Shown in pieces: positions 11,720 to 24,400 of a stretch of DNA of 64,000 bases. Source of the DNA: Rhynchosporium graminicola (Eukaryota > Ascomycota > Leotiomycetes > Helotiales > Ploettnerulaceae); assembly GCA_900074885.1 (NCBI GenBank), contig FJUW01000008.1:507561-571560 (forward strand), read 5' to 3'. The notes beneath the pieces were generated by a model. It saw only the letters and a program-made list of their open reading frames with translations, did not search any database and was not told where the DNA came from. Each line of letters begins with the position of its first letter. Within the stretch, counting starts at the first letter, position 1. The translations under genes and the position numbers were made by a program.

Positions 11720-12448
11720 GGAGGTTATAAACCTCAGCGAGACATGAAGACGCTAGGAGTTGTGAGAGTTGTTGGTCGTAGAAGTTGGTTTGTTTGCCTC
11801 GGATGAGGAGATGAAGAAACGGGAAGCTGCAGATGATGCTGTAGAAGGTTTCTGCAGACTACCGGGAAGATTTGTAGTTGCTTAAGGACCGATTGGTTCC
11901 AACCAGTGCGTGGAGCTTCGTGAATGAGGGCGAGGTGAAGTATTTGGGGTTGCGGTTGCGATTTCGATTGCGACTATAGTAGTGGTTGCAGTGATGTGCA
12001 CGATATTGACAAGGATGACGCGAACTTGACGGGCTGAAGGGAAATGGCGATACGTAGTGGAGGGGAGCTTATCGCCGAGATGTAAGGGAAGATCACGTGA
12101 TTTAGCTAGTAGGAGGTATTCTACAGCCTCCATCCCCGACCTTAATCAATATGCGAGCCAGACTCGTGGATCTCCAAGCCAGAGCAGTCCGTTGCTAAGT
12201 ATTGCGATAGATGGCCTCAAAAGGAGGACTGGGCGAATTGTAGGTAGAGAGATAGAAGAACCACTTCAAGATCGCCAAGATACTCCGCTACACATCAATC
12301 ATTTTCATTTTCTTAGTCCTCCCTTCACGCCATGCCCAAGTCTCAAACTATGCTACTTTTTGGAAAACCCGCTTGACACACCCAAGTGGTATCTCCATCA
12401 TTCTATCTATCTATCTATATTACAGTATATCCTACGACGTGAGACCTT
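11720..12448. other. Intergenic, cul4 promoter and nup192 3' end
   Basis: Both flanking genes run on the minus strand, so this should hold the cul4 promoter and the nup192 3' UTR. A short CTAT run lies near 12400-12418. No gene seen. Confidence 0.4.
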
Positions 12449-15400
12449 TCAAGTAAATACCGTGTAGCCATTCGTTGTATGCTTCTTATTCGTGGTCTGA
12501 TCCTCGAACTGTACATCGTCAGTATCTTGTACCTTGGCTTGCCAGGGATTGGGAGCTTACTTCAAGAAAGCCAGTGACTGTTATGAGCAGCATATAAGAT
12601 GCCGCGAGTTCATTAACAGTTTGGTCTGGGGACGAATCATCGGCATTCGTGAGCCCGGCAGAGATTTTGAGAACAGGAAGGATCGTAGATCTGTTCTCCG
12701 ACAAAAATTTAAGCCCTTGGTCGAGGGTCTGTTGGTTTTGGGAACCTCGACTTAGTACCGCAGCACACAGGATACGCATTATTGCTGCCAACAGGTTGTA
12801 ATGTTTGTCAACGGCATCTGGACCCTCGATGTCTATCGTTATTAGCAGAAGTAGACGAGACTAGAAGAGATACATACCAACGCCGAGGTCAGGATCGATG
12901 GAGAACAATGTAGATTCTTTGACGAAATGGAATAGTCCTGCGTTGAGGACTGCGGCAGAACCGAAACGAGATTGCGACAGGCTCAGCAGGAGGGCGAGTC
13001 TTGCGTGGCAGTAAGATAGATACATGTCAATATCTGTCAAAGATCAGTATCGCTGCATCCACATCCAAAGAGTGGAACTTGCCTTGAACCGCAATATCTC
13101 GCAGATCAGTCGCGATGTTTTGAATGGACTCAACCAGGATACTGATGAAATTCACACGAGCTAAAGACTCGATGATGTACTTCGAGTTCTCAATTTCCCC
13201 AAGTTTGACCAATGCCACGAGGACAAGTAGAGCTGATATTCGACAGGTTGGCGAGCCACCTAAGGCGTCGTCACAGACGAAGTCGATGAACCGTTCACCT
13301 GCCGATTTGATGGCTTGGATGCTGTGTCTCTTGTGCATCCTAGAGATGCCGTCTAAGTCTGACATGCCTGTCAAATACCGGAAACAGATATTGTAATAGT
13401 ATTCCTTCAATGCAACCTTCGATCCAAGTGTGCTGATCGCCCTTAAGGATGTCTGGAATAGGTGAAAAAGCCGGTCGCTTACCAAATTTCCCATGTCACC
13501 TGTCTTGAACGAGTCAGATGTGAAGTCAAGTTTGAAAATGAGGGATTTCGCGAGACTAGCGAGCTCCATGGCCTTGTCAATGTCGTCGAAGTCGCTTTCC
13601 AACCTCGGCATTATCGTCTGTAGAGCTCGTAAGACGAACGCGGTCCTGGCCGTGCCATCAAATTCCCCACTTTCGACCATAACAAGAGTAAGTTGTACCC
13701 AAGCTCTGAGGACTGTCAGTCTGGCTGCGCCAATGCCTTTGATTGCATTGTCCTGTGCGTAAAAATCGAGGAGATCTTTAGCTTGGGCATCTACCATGTT
13801 TGCATCAGTAGGATTTTCTAGTCTCCCGGTGTGAGTCAGTTCCGCCCTTCTCAGCCCAAGAAGTTCATCGAGCTTGCTGATGTCAAATGCCGACGACACA
13901 TCGGTGCTATCATCCAGACAAGCATATAGATCGGCGTCGCTAAACCACGAAAGCTGAGGTGGATTAGGACCACGCTCTAAATCGGGATTCATGAAATCGA
14001 AGAGATCAAAAATTGTTGCATGATCAATCTTCTGGCCATCATCGACCGTGGTAGATCCCATGAGAGTCTCAAAAATTCGCTCTCTGAGAGAAGGACTATG
14101 ACTCCGCACAACCTGACGGAGCTCGGCCGATATGTACTGCAGCATAAGAGCACGACGATACAGGTAGCTGGAGAAGCATGTCGCCGATGATGTGGAAGAG
14201 AACGTTGGGTCAGATAAGAATATTCCATCCCAAGTAAAATTTGGATCAATGACTCCTTCTCTCACAAACATGAGAAACCCAGCATCGTTCGCCCTCATTT
14301 CCGACATCACCAGCTTTGCAGATATTGGTGAAGTCCACAGCTCTTTCAGAATGTGCATACCTTTGAGACTCAGGGCAACCAACCACGACGAGGGTCCAGA
14401 CTCATCGCCAACAGGAGACTGCAGGACAAGGTTCAAAATCGTGTGAAAGAGGGAGACCCCTCGGTTGAACAGTCCGTCTGATTCGACACTTAACCCTCCC
14501 GGGCCGCACTGAAAGCCAAGCAGTAGGTGAGCAATAGTCGGCTGGCCTGACGCTGCTCGTAAACACGAGTTCAAGAATTCGAGGATTTGGATCTGAATGA
14601 TATACGCAGATGAGTCAGGCCCTTGATTGATGTCAATATCTTCCTCCATCTCTAATAGAAGTATGTTAGATATGATTTCGGCATCGTCGTCGAGTGCAGC
14701 AAGGGCCCTATTCCGATCTGATCCTCTGCCGAAGCCTGTATTCGGTGCAAATGAAAGCTTCGAAGACGCCGATAACTTCTCAAGAAGCTTCAAAGATGCG
14801 ATGACAAGCTCTGCATGCCCTGTACCACAATACCTTCCCAAATCCGGAAATATGGTGAGGTGATTGAGAACCCCATCTTCAAAACAGCTGAAAGCTGCAT
14901 TGGCAACAGGTACACGTCGATAGTTCGGCTGTGATTTCATCAACGGTCGTATTATGTCCAGGTACGTAGGCTGCAGATTAAGAATGGTCGTGATAACGTG
15001 GATGCCGCGCAACAAGCACAAGACCAGCGGTGAGTCTGGAGCAGCACAGGCGACGTCTGCTGGATCTTGATGGACTGCAGCAAACACTGCAGCCATGACC
15101 TTTTCGTTAAACATCCACTCCATCACTCTTGAGAAAGGATGGAGAAGCATGTAGTTCTGTAGACTGGATGCCTGGATAGCTGCGTCGACCGACACATTAG
15201 TTTGACTTGCGAAAATGACTAAGTCTTCATTGAAAGTGTCCAGGCATGTTGCAATGAAGTCTAAACATGTCAACTGCAGAAGCCGAACTTGAACGACCTC
15301 GTGAAGTTCCTGGGGCTGTGTGGCAAATATTTGACCCATCGCAAAGTCGACATATGGGTCAATACCAGGCTGACGAGTCGAGATACCCAGAGTTTCTGGA

Positions 15401-17726
15401 AATGGTAGTGCATCGTGAAAAGCAGCCTCATCCCTGTAGGGAAGTACAAGGGAATAGAGTAAACGCACAAACGCGTTCGGCTCCTCAAATCCAGATGCGA
15501 GACCTCTCAGAATAGAAGCCATTGAAGCAGCGGATGTAGTCACCGAAGCGTTTTTAGGGGCAGAAGCCCCAGAAGAATATCCGCCCGAAATCCAAACATC
15601 GAGAGCTGCCCAAAGATATTCTCCGGCCTCTCTGGTCCTATTGCTGAGTAGGGACTGCAGTGTTGTGAAAGCACATGCTCTCAAACGCGGTTGAATAGCA
15701 CTGCTAGCAAGCTGAAAGAGCAAGTCTGTAATGTGAAAGGTCGGATGCTGAGCTAGGAAATTCCTAGCAGCCTCACTTTCGGAGCATAATCTCGTTATGA
15801 GTCGTAGATATGATTCCAACATCATTGCCGATTCTGGCTCTGCTTCTGCAATATCGCTGTGAGGTTTCCCTGAACGGAAGTTCTGAGGCTGTGGTATGGC
15901 TGGACGATCGCGGATTTTGGAAGAAAAGAAGGTTAGCTCTTTGAATATCTGATTCCACGTCAAAGAAGCTGTCCTCCTCATTTTGCCCGAAGCCTGTGCT
16001 CCTTCATCTAATAAGAATTGATGCGCAGCCGTTGCACAGTCTTCATCTTCCGCGATAGCCTGGAGCATTTCACAGAAAGCGCTGACTAGAGGTGTTGATG
16101 CTCGCTTCGAAGCCCAATGAACGAACCCTAAGAGTGCACCATCTGGAACATCCCAGAATCCATCATATGCAGCTTTTGAGCGTCCCTCAAAGACGTAAGA
16201 AATAATCACGATAAATTTCTCGAGGTCTAGATCATGTTCATGCTCCTTGCTCGATTGGCGTTGCTCATCTTCTTCAGTCCGGAGTTTTCTCACCACGTCA
16301 GGGAGATTTGTGATGAAAGACTCGATAAATCCCTCGAGCTGTTCCATTAACACTTTCTGGAAATCCGGAGAGAATGGTACTGTGTCGGTCAATATTACAG
16401 GGACTTTGCGCTGCAGCCACTGACGGAGACCATGGCGAGCGGGGTCTTGCCATTCCACAGCCTTAACGTCTGCAGAAATCGAAAGTATGAAGTCAAAAGC
16501 ACCGTCCTTCAATGCTTCGGAAAATTGCGTTGATCTCTGAGCGGACTCTGTGAAGGTTTGTCAGCACTCATAGACAATAACATGGATAGGACCCGCTTAC
16601 CATCTGCAAGCTGCCTGTCAGGTATGCTTCCGTCAGAGTGCTCCACGTACCAGCCGCTGTACTCGGCGAGCCAGATTACTTTGACACTAGCATGCACGTA
16701 TGCTAGTGCCCAGGTATTGCTGTCGTCGACACGGGCAAATATTCTGTTGTGTAACGCTCTCGCATCAGGCATATCTCTGCCAGGCTCTGAGCCTCCGAAG
16801 CGTGTGATGAAAGCCGAAAGTGCAGGTAGATAGTGCACTAAGAAAGTATCAGCACTTCTTGAGTGTATTGATGAAGCAAAACTGTTGACTCACAGAGCAA
16901 GTTATCGTATTTATCGGCCCTTCTAAGAACACCCAAGAGCAGATCCAGCTCGGCCTCAACAGAGTGATTTTCCTTGATTAGGTACACTACAATGACGCCT
17001 AGTGACTCGTGCTGTTTAATGAGGCTAACGCGCTGATATTCAATGGCCTCAACCGCCTCCACTTGTTGGGCCTGACCTAAGAGAGATGCACGATTGAGAC
17101 TATCCGTAAGCCCCTGAAGTCCTACTTTGATATCACCCATGCTGGAGAGGCATCTCTGTGTGTACCTGGCTGACCCATTCTCTGGTTGGACGATTTGAGC
17201 GACGATTGCCTGTAAATCCTCTCGCAGAGCTTCATCCTGATCTTCCTCTGCCGACTGCTGTATAATCAAAAGCAGACAATCAAGAACCGTCTTACGTCGC
17301 TGATGAAAGCGGATTATGGAGTTCGTAATGGCGGATCGACCAGAGGAATCAGTCTCATCCTGGACGTCTAAGAATATCCGCGCAGCCTCCAGCTCATCAA
17401 GATTCAGTTCGTTGGCTACCTGGAGCGTGCCTTGCTGGAAATCTTCGTTGATTGTGTATTCATCGCCGGAAATATCAAGTTTCCCTGGATTAAACTAGTC
17501 AGTCATTCTGCTTTTGCAAAGGGCAACCAGTGAAATGCATACCGTTAGCCAGAATATGGCGGCTCTGATCACTTCGTGGCTTCTTATCCAGCAGATTCTT
17601 GAAGTCCCTTATGTGCGCGTCAAGCTGGGCCCCCAGACGCTCGATGCTTGACAGTCGAGACTCCGAAAGTGCAAGAAGGTCCGCATACAAGCTCTGGAGG
17701 GTTTCCAAGCTATTCAGGTCCGCCAT
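12449..17726 (-). CDS. nup192: Nucleoporin NUP192 (human NUP205 family)
   Basis: Seven exons: 17726..17543, 17484..16894, 16837..16601, 16547..13083, 13033..12878, 12832..12561 and 12508..12449; 1654 residues, close to yeast (about 1680) and Chaetomium (about 1750). Nup192 is a large alpha-helical solenoid of the nuclear pore inner ring, binding Nic96 and linker nucleoporins. Evidence is overall length and all-helical content, the N-terminal LNSLETLQSLYADLL and IRFHQRRKTVLDCLLLI segments, the VKVIWLAEYSGWY stretch in exon 3, and the conserved C-terminal LNAGLFHFVKESTLFSIDPDLG in exon 5. Every junction keeps phase. Intron 4 (13082..13034, 49 bp) has a GC donor, GCAAGT, not GT. Transcribed away from tel1 through a shared 728-bp region. 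Confidence 0.9.
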
Positions 17727-18454
17727 TGTTCAGCTCGATGCGCCAGAGGGCGCAGGCAATGGTGTGTATACAAAGATTCCAGCATAGGAGAGCAGTGTAT
17801 TCAGAAGAAATGGATGTATTCTCTGACCGGATTTTATGGTGTGATAGCAGCTGGTACAGTCGTGATGGTGGAAGACAATGTGAGGCTCACGATGTCAGTA
17901 TGTGGTGTTTTGGTGCCAAGATTTGTTGCTAGGTAGGACGAGATTCAATTTTGAAGTTCGCCCTGCCAGCTCGCGTCCAACCAAGCAGCTTGAAGCTCCA
18001 ACCGCGTCGCAGCCTCATCGTGGGGAAAAATCCACGGCAGCGAAAGTCAACATCAGTTAGATACAATAAGAGCTCTGGATGCACAGCCCAACGATCATTT
18101 TACTTGACATCGTCGCAACAGCTAATCGAAATACTAATGCCCTTATCAACCAACGATAGCAATATCTCGAGACTGTCAGCCGCACTCTCACTGCACCAGC
18201 TACAGTAATAATCGCGGGTAGTTCAAGTTTCTGCAGCCTTGCGCCTCCGGAGGAATATAAAACCCAACCTTCCTGGGGCCAAGTCATATATAGAACGTTC
18301 AATTTGAAGCCCTCGAAGCCCCGCCAAAAATTTCATCTACCCATAACGCCGTCACTATCGAACGAGGCTTGGATGAGTGTCTATTGTCGCATCTTTCAAG
18401 CCAAGTAAGTAAAGCTGGGCCTGCCATGAGGATCGTGCTGGGAGCTCCTACAAG
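17727..18454. promoter_or_regulatory. Shared divergent promoter nup192/tel1
   Basis: The starts of nup192 (minus) and tel1 (plus) are 728 bases apart with no gene between, so this region must hold both promoters. No TATA box or specific operator is claimed. Confidence 0.6.
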
Positions 18455-21400
18455 ATGGGAGAATTATACGGCGATGGCGATATCCGCCTTGATCGCACTC
18501 TAGGTATACCTTTCTGCTGTATATTGGAAGCGATCTGCGAATCTGATATTGCGCAGAAGCTTGTCGTGGTAAATCTCAGAAGACCCGCAATGATGGCATG
18601 AGAGGTACCTAAATACTATCCTCCTCAACACACAGAGTGAAACTAATGGTTGCGCAGATTTGAAAGCCTTCTTCGATAGAAGGCACAAGGCGAACATGTC
18701 AGTGCTTCTCTGTGGAAGCTATCAATGCCTCCTCGTTCACTAACACATTTCACAGTGATGTTCTCACCGACCAATCTTTCCACAAAATATATGAAGATGT
18801 TTTCGAGATGGCAGTGACAGAATTACAAGTTTTTCTAGCCGCAAAGAAAAGCACAAAAGGAACCGCCGAGTTCCGACTAGATACCTGCGGCGATGTTGTA
18901 CGAACAGTCATCACCGCCGGGGCAGCGAAGCTGAGGCCCGCTACGGTTGAAGCTGTATTAGAACATGTTACGCAAACTCTCCCAAGGCCGAGTGGTGGCT
19001 ACTACGAACCTCTTGCTCAACATTACCTCAAAGCCCTGATAGCAATTTTTGAACATCAGGCTAACGTCGAGCATTTGAAAAGCGAGGTGTGGGTGCAGGC
19101 TGTGGAGTTTTGCCTTTCTGGAATCAAATCATACCTAGATGATTATGTACAAGAACCATTGTCGTCCCGGAGTCACTCAGGACGTGGCAGTAGTGTCCCG
19201 ACTAGCTCCGCGAACAAGCACGGCCACAGTCAAGAGGGTTCACTCAATAGGACACATGCCGAAGATCTTTTTCAGGTACTGCACTTGCTCCTATGTGCTC
19301 CTAATGTACCACTGGGCACAGTATATTCCGCTGTTGGAAACTGTATCACCAGATTCCTGAGGATGTCAGGCTCCAATGCAAGCCAAACGCAACAAGTAGC
19401 CTTCTCCACACTCAACATCATTCTAAGATTTGCTCGCACTGATCAGACCACATTCTGCCAGTCTGCGGCACAAGATATCCTTCCTGTGATTTGCCGATTC
19501 TGGCAGGGCAAGGCTATAGTCAAGGATGAGATGCTCAACTCGGTACGGGATGAGATGTTGATTTTCATATTCTACGTGCACCTCCACCTAGAACGCACCC
19601 TTATGGACGGTGATGCTCCGGAACTCCTATCCATGCTGGAAGAGCTTCTAGAAGCTTTCAAATTGGATTATGCTCCACGTTCAGATCGTGATCAATTGCA
19701 TCTTAGCGACTTGGATATGGCAGACTTTTGCAAGAGAGACCCGCGAAAAATGCCCTTTTGCCTGTATGCCTTCCAACTTCGCCCTTATAATGTCAAGGCT
19801 GAGCGCAATTGGGCAATTCTTCGGAGTATTGGGTTGGTTGAGCGACTCGTGAGCTTGGGTCAACAGCAAGTAGCGTCTTCCGAGACCAGTGGACATGATG
19901 ATCTCGACAATCGTCCTTCAAAACGCCAGCGTATTGTCCATCATTCAGATCGATTATTCGATCTTTTGAGATCCAAAGATGAGAATCTACGTCTCGCCGG
20001 CCTTCAGATTTTGCCATTTGTTTTGCAGGACTCCCAGCTCCCTGCTTCTGTGTTGTCTGAATTATTAACACAATTACATATTTGTGCCATAGACAAACGA
20101 GGAAACATGACCTCCTGGGCCTTATTAGCCATTGCGAGGTAAGGTCTTCTCTCTCTGTAAGCCACTCCAACCAAGAGACTAACACCTTGGTAGTTGTACG
20201 ACACAAACATCAGCAGCTGAGATCCCTCCATCGGAGTGGGCCCAGCTCTGGCAATGTGGTGCTCGATCTCTGACATTTTCTGCTACCTGCCGTGCTGCTG
20301 CGTTAGAGCTACATGCGATTATTGCAAGAGGTTTGGTCCGATACCATGAGATTGCTGAAGATGTGGGTGCCATTATCACGTCCGCAGATAGTAGCGGACC
20401 AACAGTATTATGTGATTCAAGCATTTTTCTGATGGTCGACCTGCTGAATATCCGAATAAGAGAAGTACCAGGTGCTAGTCTTATCACAGCACAGCACATT
20501 ATTCGATGGCTATTTGCTAGATGGAATCCAGGTACGTCTACTCCTATACTCTGCTATTGCTTGGTATATTGACTTAAAGACAGACGATGGTAACTTCGCC
20601 GCGCGCTACTCTATCCACGTCCAACCTCTGCATGTGACGGCGTTACTTCGTGCATGCCTTGGCTTACCTGCCATCAGCATTCTTGTTGACACGACGATGC
20701 CGTGTGGGTCACTTGCACAGGCGTGGGAGTACCATCTTCGTACCCAAGAAGTAGTGAGGTATCTCTTACTACTCAATGATAAATCGACAGACACGATAGT
20801 CTTGATATGTCCGTCTTGTCCTAAGACTTTGGACTCCAGAGAAATCATTTATTCCTTGAGTACCATCCACTTTCAGACAGCAAGAAAGCTTGTTCTTGAG
20901 CTCCTGCAGCCCAAGTCTCGCGACATTTTGCAAAACTGGAAGTCATACGTTACCGATCGATCTTCTCTGATATCCACCGACATGTTTAGAGGGGTGCTCT
21001 ACAGCTGCATCACCATTTTACTATTGATGCCTTATTTCGTTGGCATGACGTTACCTCAGTTGAATGAGCTCGAATCAGATAGGAAGGGATTGACGAAGGA
21101 GGTTACAAGCTTCCTTACAGAGTCGGATGCGAAGGGTTCCAGAAGCTTGCAATCTCACACAGAGACAATGCTCCAGTCCATTCAGCCTTATTTACCACCT
21201 TTAGATTCCATTGCGATTGCACAGTCCTCGAGGAAGGCGCAGCATCTCCTGGGATTCTTCAGCATACTTGCAGATAATATGAGTCAACGCCACACTGCAA
21301 CTGCAAACTCCTCTTTGCCACGTGATGTCGACTTCATGGATATTGACGACGACGACTTTGTTGACAGCAAGCCACATGGCAAGGCAGGGAGTCATCGATC

Positions 21401-24400
21401 AGATATGCCCCGACAAGACCTTGCCCTGGAAATGTGGGCGGGTTCTTTCAATCTCATGGTAACTGGCCATCTAATGCTAGTCGCTGCGATGCACGCCACG
21501 CCTGAAGTTGAAGGAGTTGTATCGGTGTCTTTTGTTGACCAACTCGTCTTGCTTAACGACCAGCAATTTATGTCCAGTAGGTGGCTACTCCGGCAAGTCC
21601 TCGACTCTGACCTGGTGCTTGACGAGGATTGCGCTTATCGAATCCTGGAACGGGTGGGGGAGCTATTGCAGAGTGATGAATACGATCGATGCGAGGTAGC
21701 TCTTGGGACTTGTTTGGACGCTCTCACAGGTCTAGGCCCTCTATGGTCCATGTGCGACGATAGCAGCGTAGCAGAAGCAGCCCCTCAACTGTACCGCTGG
21801 TTCATTAAGGTCTTCCAAAAGAACGTTATCTCCCCCGAGATTCAGAAAAGCATAGCAGAGCTGCTGCTCTTCCTGATGCGGGCCAATCCAGAGTACGGAA
21901 TAGCCTGGAAGAAACCTACAGCCTCTCCGCGCTCGACCTTGTTCAGTATTTTACAAGAGGGAACCATTATTGTTAAATTCTGTATTGGGAACCAGGTCCC
22001 GCAAATTTTTGATTTGTTCATCCTGAAAGACCATGACAACGTCTTCGAAGATGTTTTCACAAAGTTACCCATGGATCCAAACTGGTTGGAAGGTATCTCA
22101 TTCCGTCTTTATGTGCTTGCTAAACTAGCCTCTCGATGGTCAACTTTGCTTCGACGATGCATTTACTACATTTTTGAAGCCCCCGGGAAAATGCCTAATT
22201 GTATCAAACATGCCACAACATGCTTGAAGGAGGTTGCTTCATCCCTACAAGTTGAAGGGCCGCGAGAGGTGTTCGCTCTGTTTGCACCACAACTATTGTA
22301 TACGTGGTTGGGCAATCAAAAGATCGAGGATATCCCCTTTGCTATATTCGGATTTTCGAGCCTCAAAGACCTTGTCGACGATGCTCAGGAAGAAGCTGCA
22401 GCATTGATGATCATGCGTGGTCAAGACGAGCATGCACAGAAGCTTGCTAAGATCCTTTATATCGAGTATGGCGACCTAATGCAGAACTGCTTTACCAAGA
22501 TTGTGGCATATTCTGTTCCGTACGATTTAGCAACTCCTCTCAACCAAGGAGAAATTCGAACAAGTGGTGAAAAAAGGATCAAAAGGCACATAGGCGAGGA
22601 AGTCTTTCGGGATTGTCTTCATCTCCACTTCGCTGACATAATTGCTATACTGTTTAATATCATGAGCAGTGAGCAGAGCGTTGATAAGTACTTCCTAAAA
22701 GAACAGGCACTTGCAAATGCTGGCAAAATCATGCGTCAGATTAAAGACATGGGTATGTCCACAGCAGAACTCCCCGCACCTCAGCAGCCACACTTCAAAG
22801 CCCGATATCTGTACGCCGAGATAGAACATCTCTGTAAACGAACCGGATATGATGTTCGCAGTCTGTACACTCCAGCATTGGTTGTTTCTGTCGCTAGAAA
22901 GCTCCTCAATGGCATGCATCCTGCTCTTGGCTCACTTTACGCATGCTCAGTGCTGAGGAAACTACGAGTCTTGATTTCTTTGGCTGGTAATACCGCAATT
23001 CAAGGCTATCCCTTGGAGATGTTGCTTCAAAGTATGCGTCAATTTGTCACTGATCCTGAGTGCGCAGATGATGCAATTGGCATCACCAAGTATCTGATGA
23101 GTGCTGGTGCTGCGGATCTGCTTCAAAAGCCAACATTTGTCGCCGGACTTGCCTTGTCCTTATCTGGGTCCTTACGATCGACCTTTGACTCTCAAAAGGC
23201 TAGCACTACCCAAGAAAGCCAACATCAAAGTACAAAGTCAAAGGCGCAAAGCTTCTACGCCTGGATCGGCGAATATCTCCAAGAGTACGAGTCCCCAGCC
23301 TTGGAAAGCCAACTTCAGCCTAGTTTCAAGAAATTGGTTCGATCTGCTTTCAAGTCAGAAGGAATTGGGAATGCGGACAAGGACTCGGCGGAAAGCGAAT
23401 ACTTGATCCAACTGCTCAAGGATGAGCAGCGAGGTGGAGTCTTGTTGGAGCGGCCTTCCCGCTCTCTTGCTCTCTCGTTGTTGAGCTCTAACTTTCGAAG
23501 CCCCATGTCTTTCCGCGCGGATATTCTGGGAGAAGATGTTCTTTCGATGGATTATGCCGCTGTTGTTTGGAAGTCTTGTCGGGGCTCTTCGCGCCAAGCA
23601 TATCTTTCATGGGCGGCACGAGTCATGGGAAGAGCATTTGCCGCATCAGGCCAGGTACATGAAGAACTACTACAGGAATCAACGTTGTCCCAGATCAAGG
23701 AATTGTCTACATCAGCAGATGCAGACAGAGAATCACAATCCTGCATCCTCAGTCTTCTCCGAGAGTTGACACTAGGAAGTTCTCCTTTGAATGCTGGTCT
23801 CGCCGAGACTGCTTTGCGTGTCATAATGTCACATTTCGATGGAGCTCCTCACCAACGTCACTTGCCGGAGTCACTTCTGGTCGCATCAGCCTGGACACCA
23901 TACCAGATTCCCCCATCTGATCTTGCACAGGATATCGAAGACATCAAATCACTGGCTGAAGTATTGGCAGCAGGAGCTATTCTTGAAGACAAATGGGTGC
24001 AGGACCTGTCCATTGCTGTTGCGCGATCTGTGCCGGACGAACCTCTCCTTCAAGCTCTGGTACCAATACTGCAGAAAGTAACGGGGTTTGCGGATCGTGT
24101 TTTCCCATTCGTTGTCCATCTGGCCATTTCTACCATCGATCAGGACCAGCGTTCGCGCAAAGATGAATTATCTCAAGCGTTCGTGGGCTGGTTTGACGGA
24201 TCAGAAGGCATCAAGAAGAACAACCTAAAGATGTTGCTTAATACCATTCTCTACCTTCGCACACAGCCATTGCCACATGAGAAATCTATGGCTGATCGAT
24301 CGCATTGGCTTTCGATAGACTTCTTAAAGGCTGCCACAGCTGCTACGCAATGCGGAATGTTCAAGACAGCAATTCTCTTTGCCGAGGAGCATTGGTCGTT

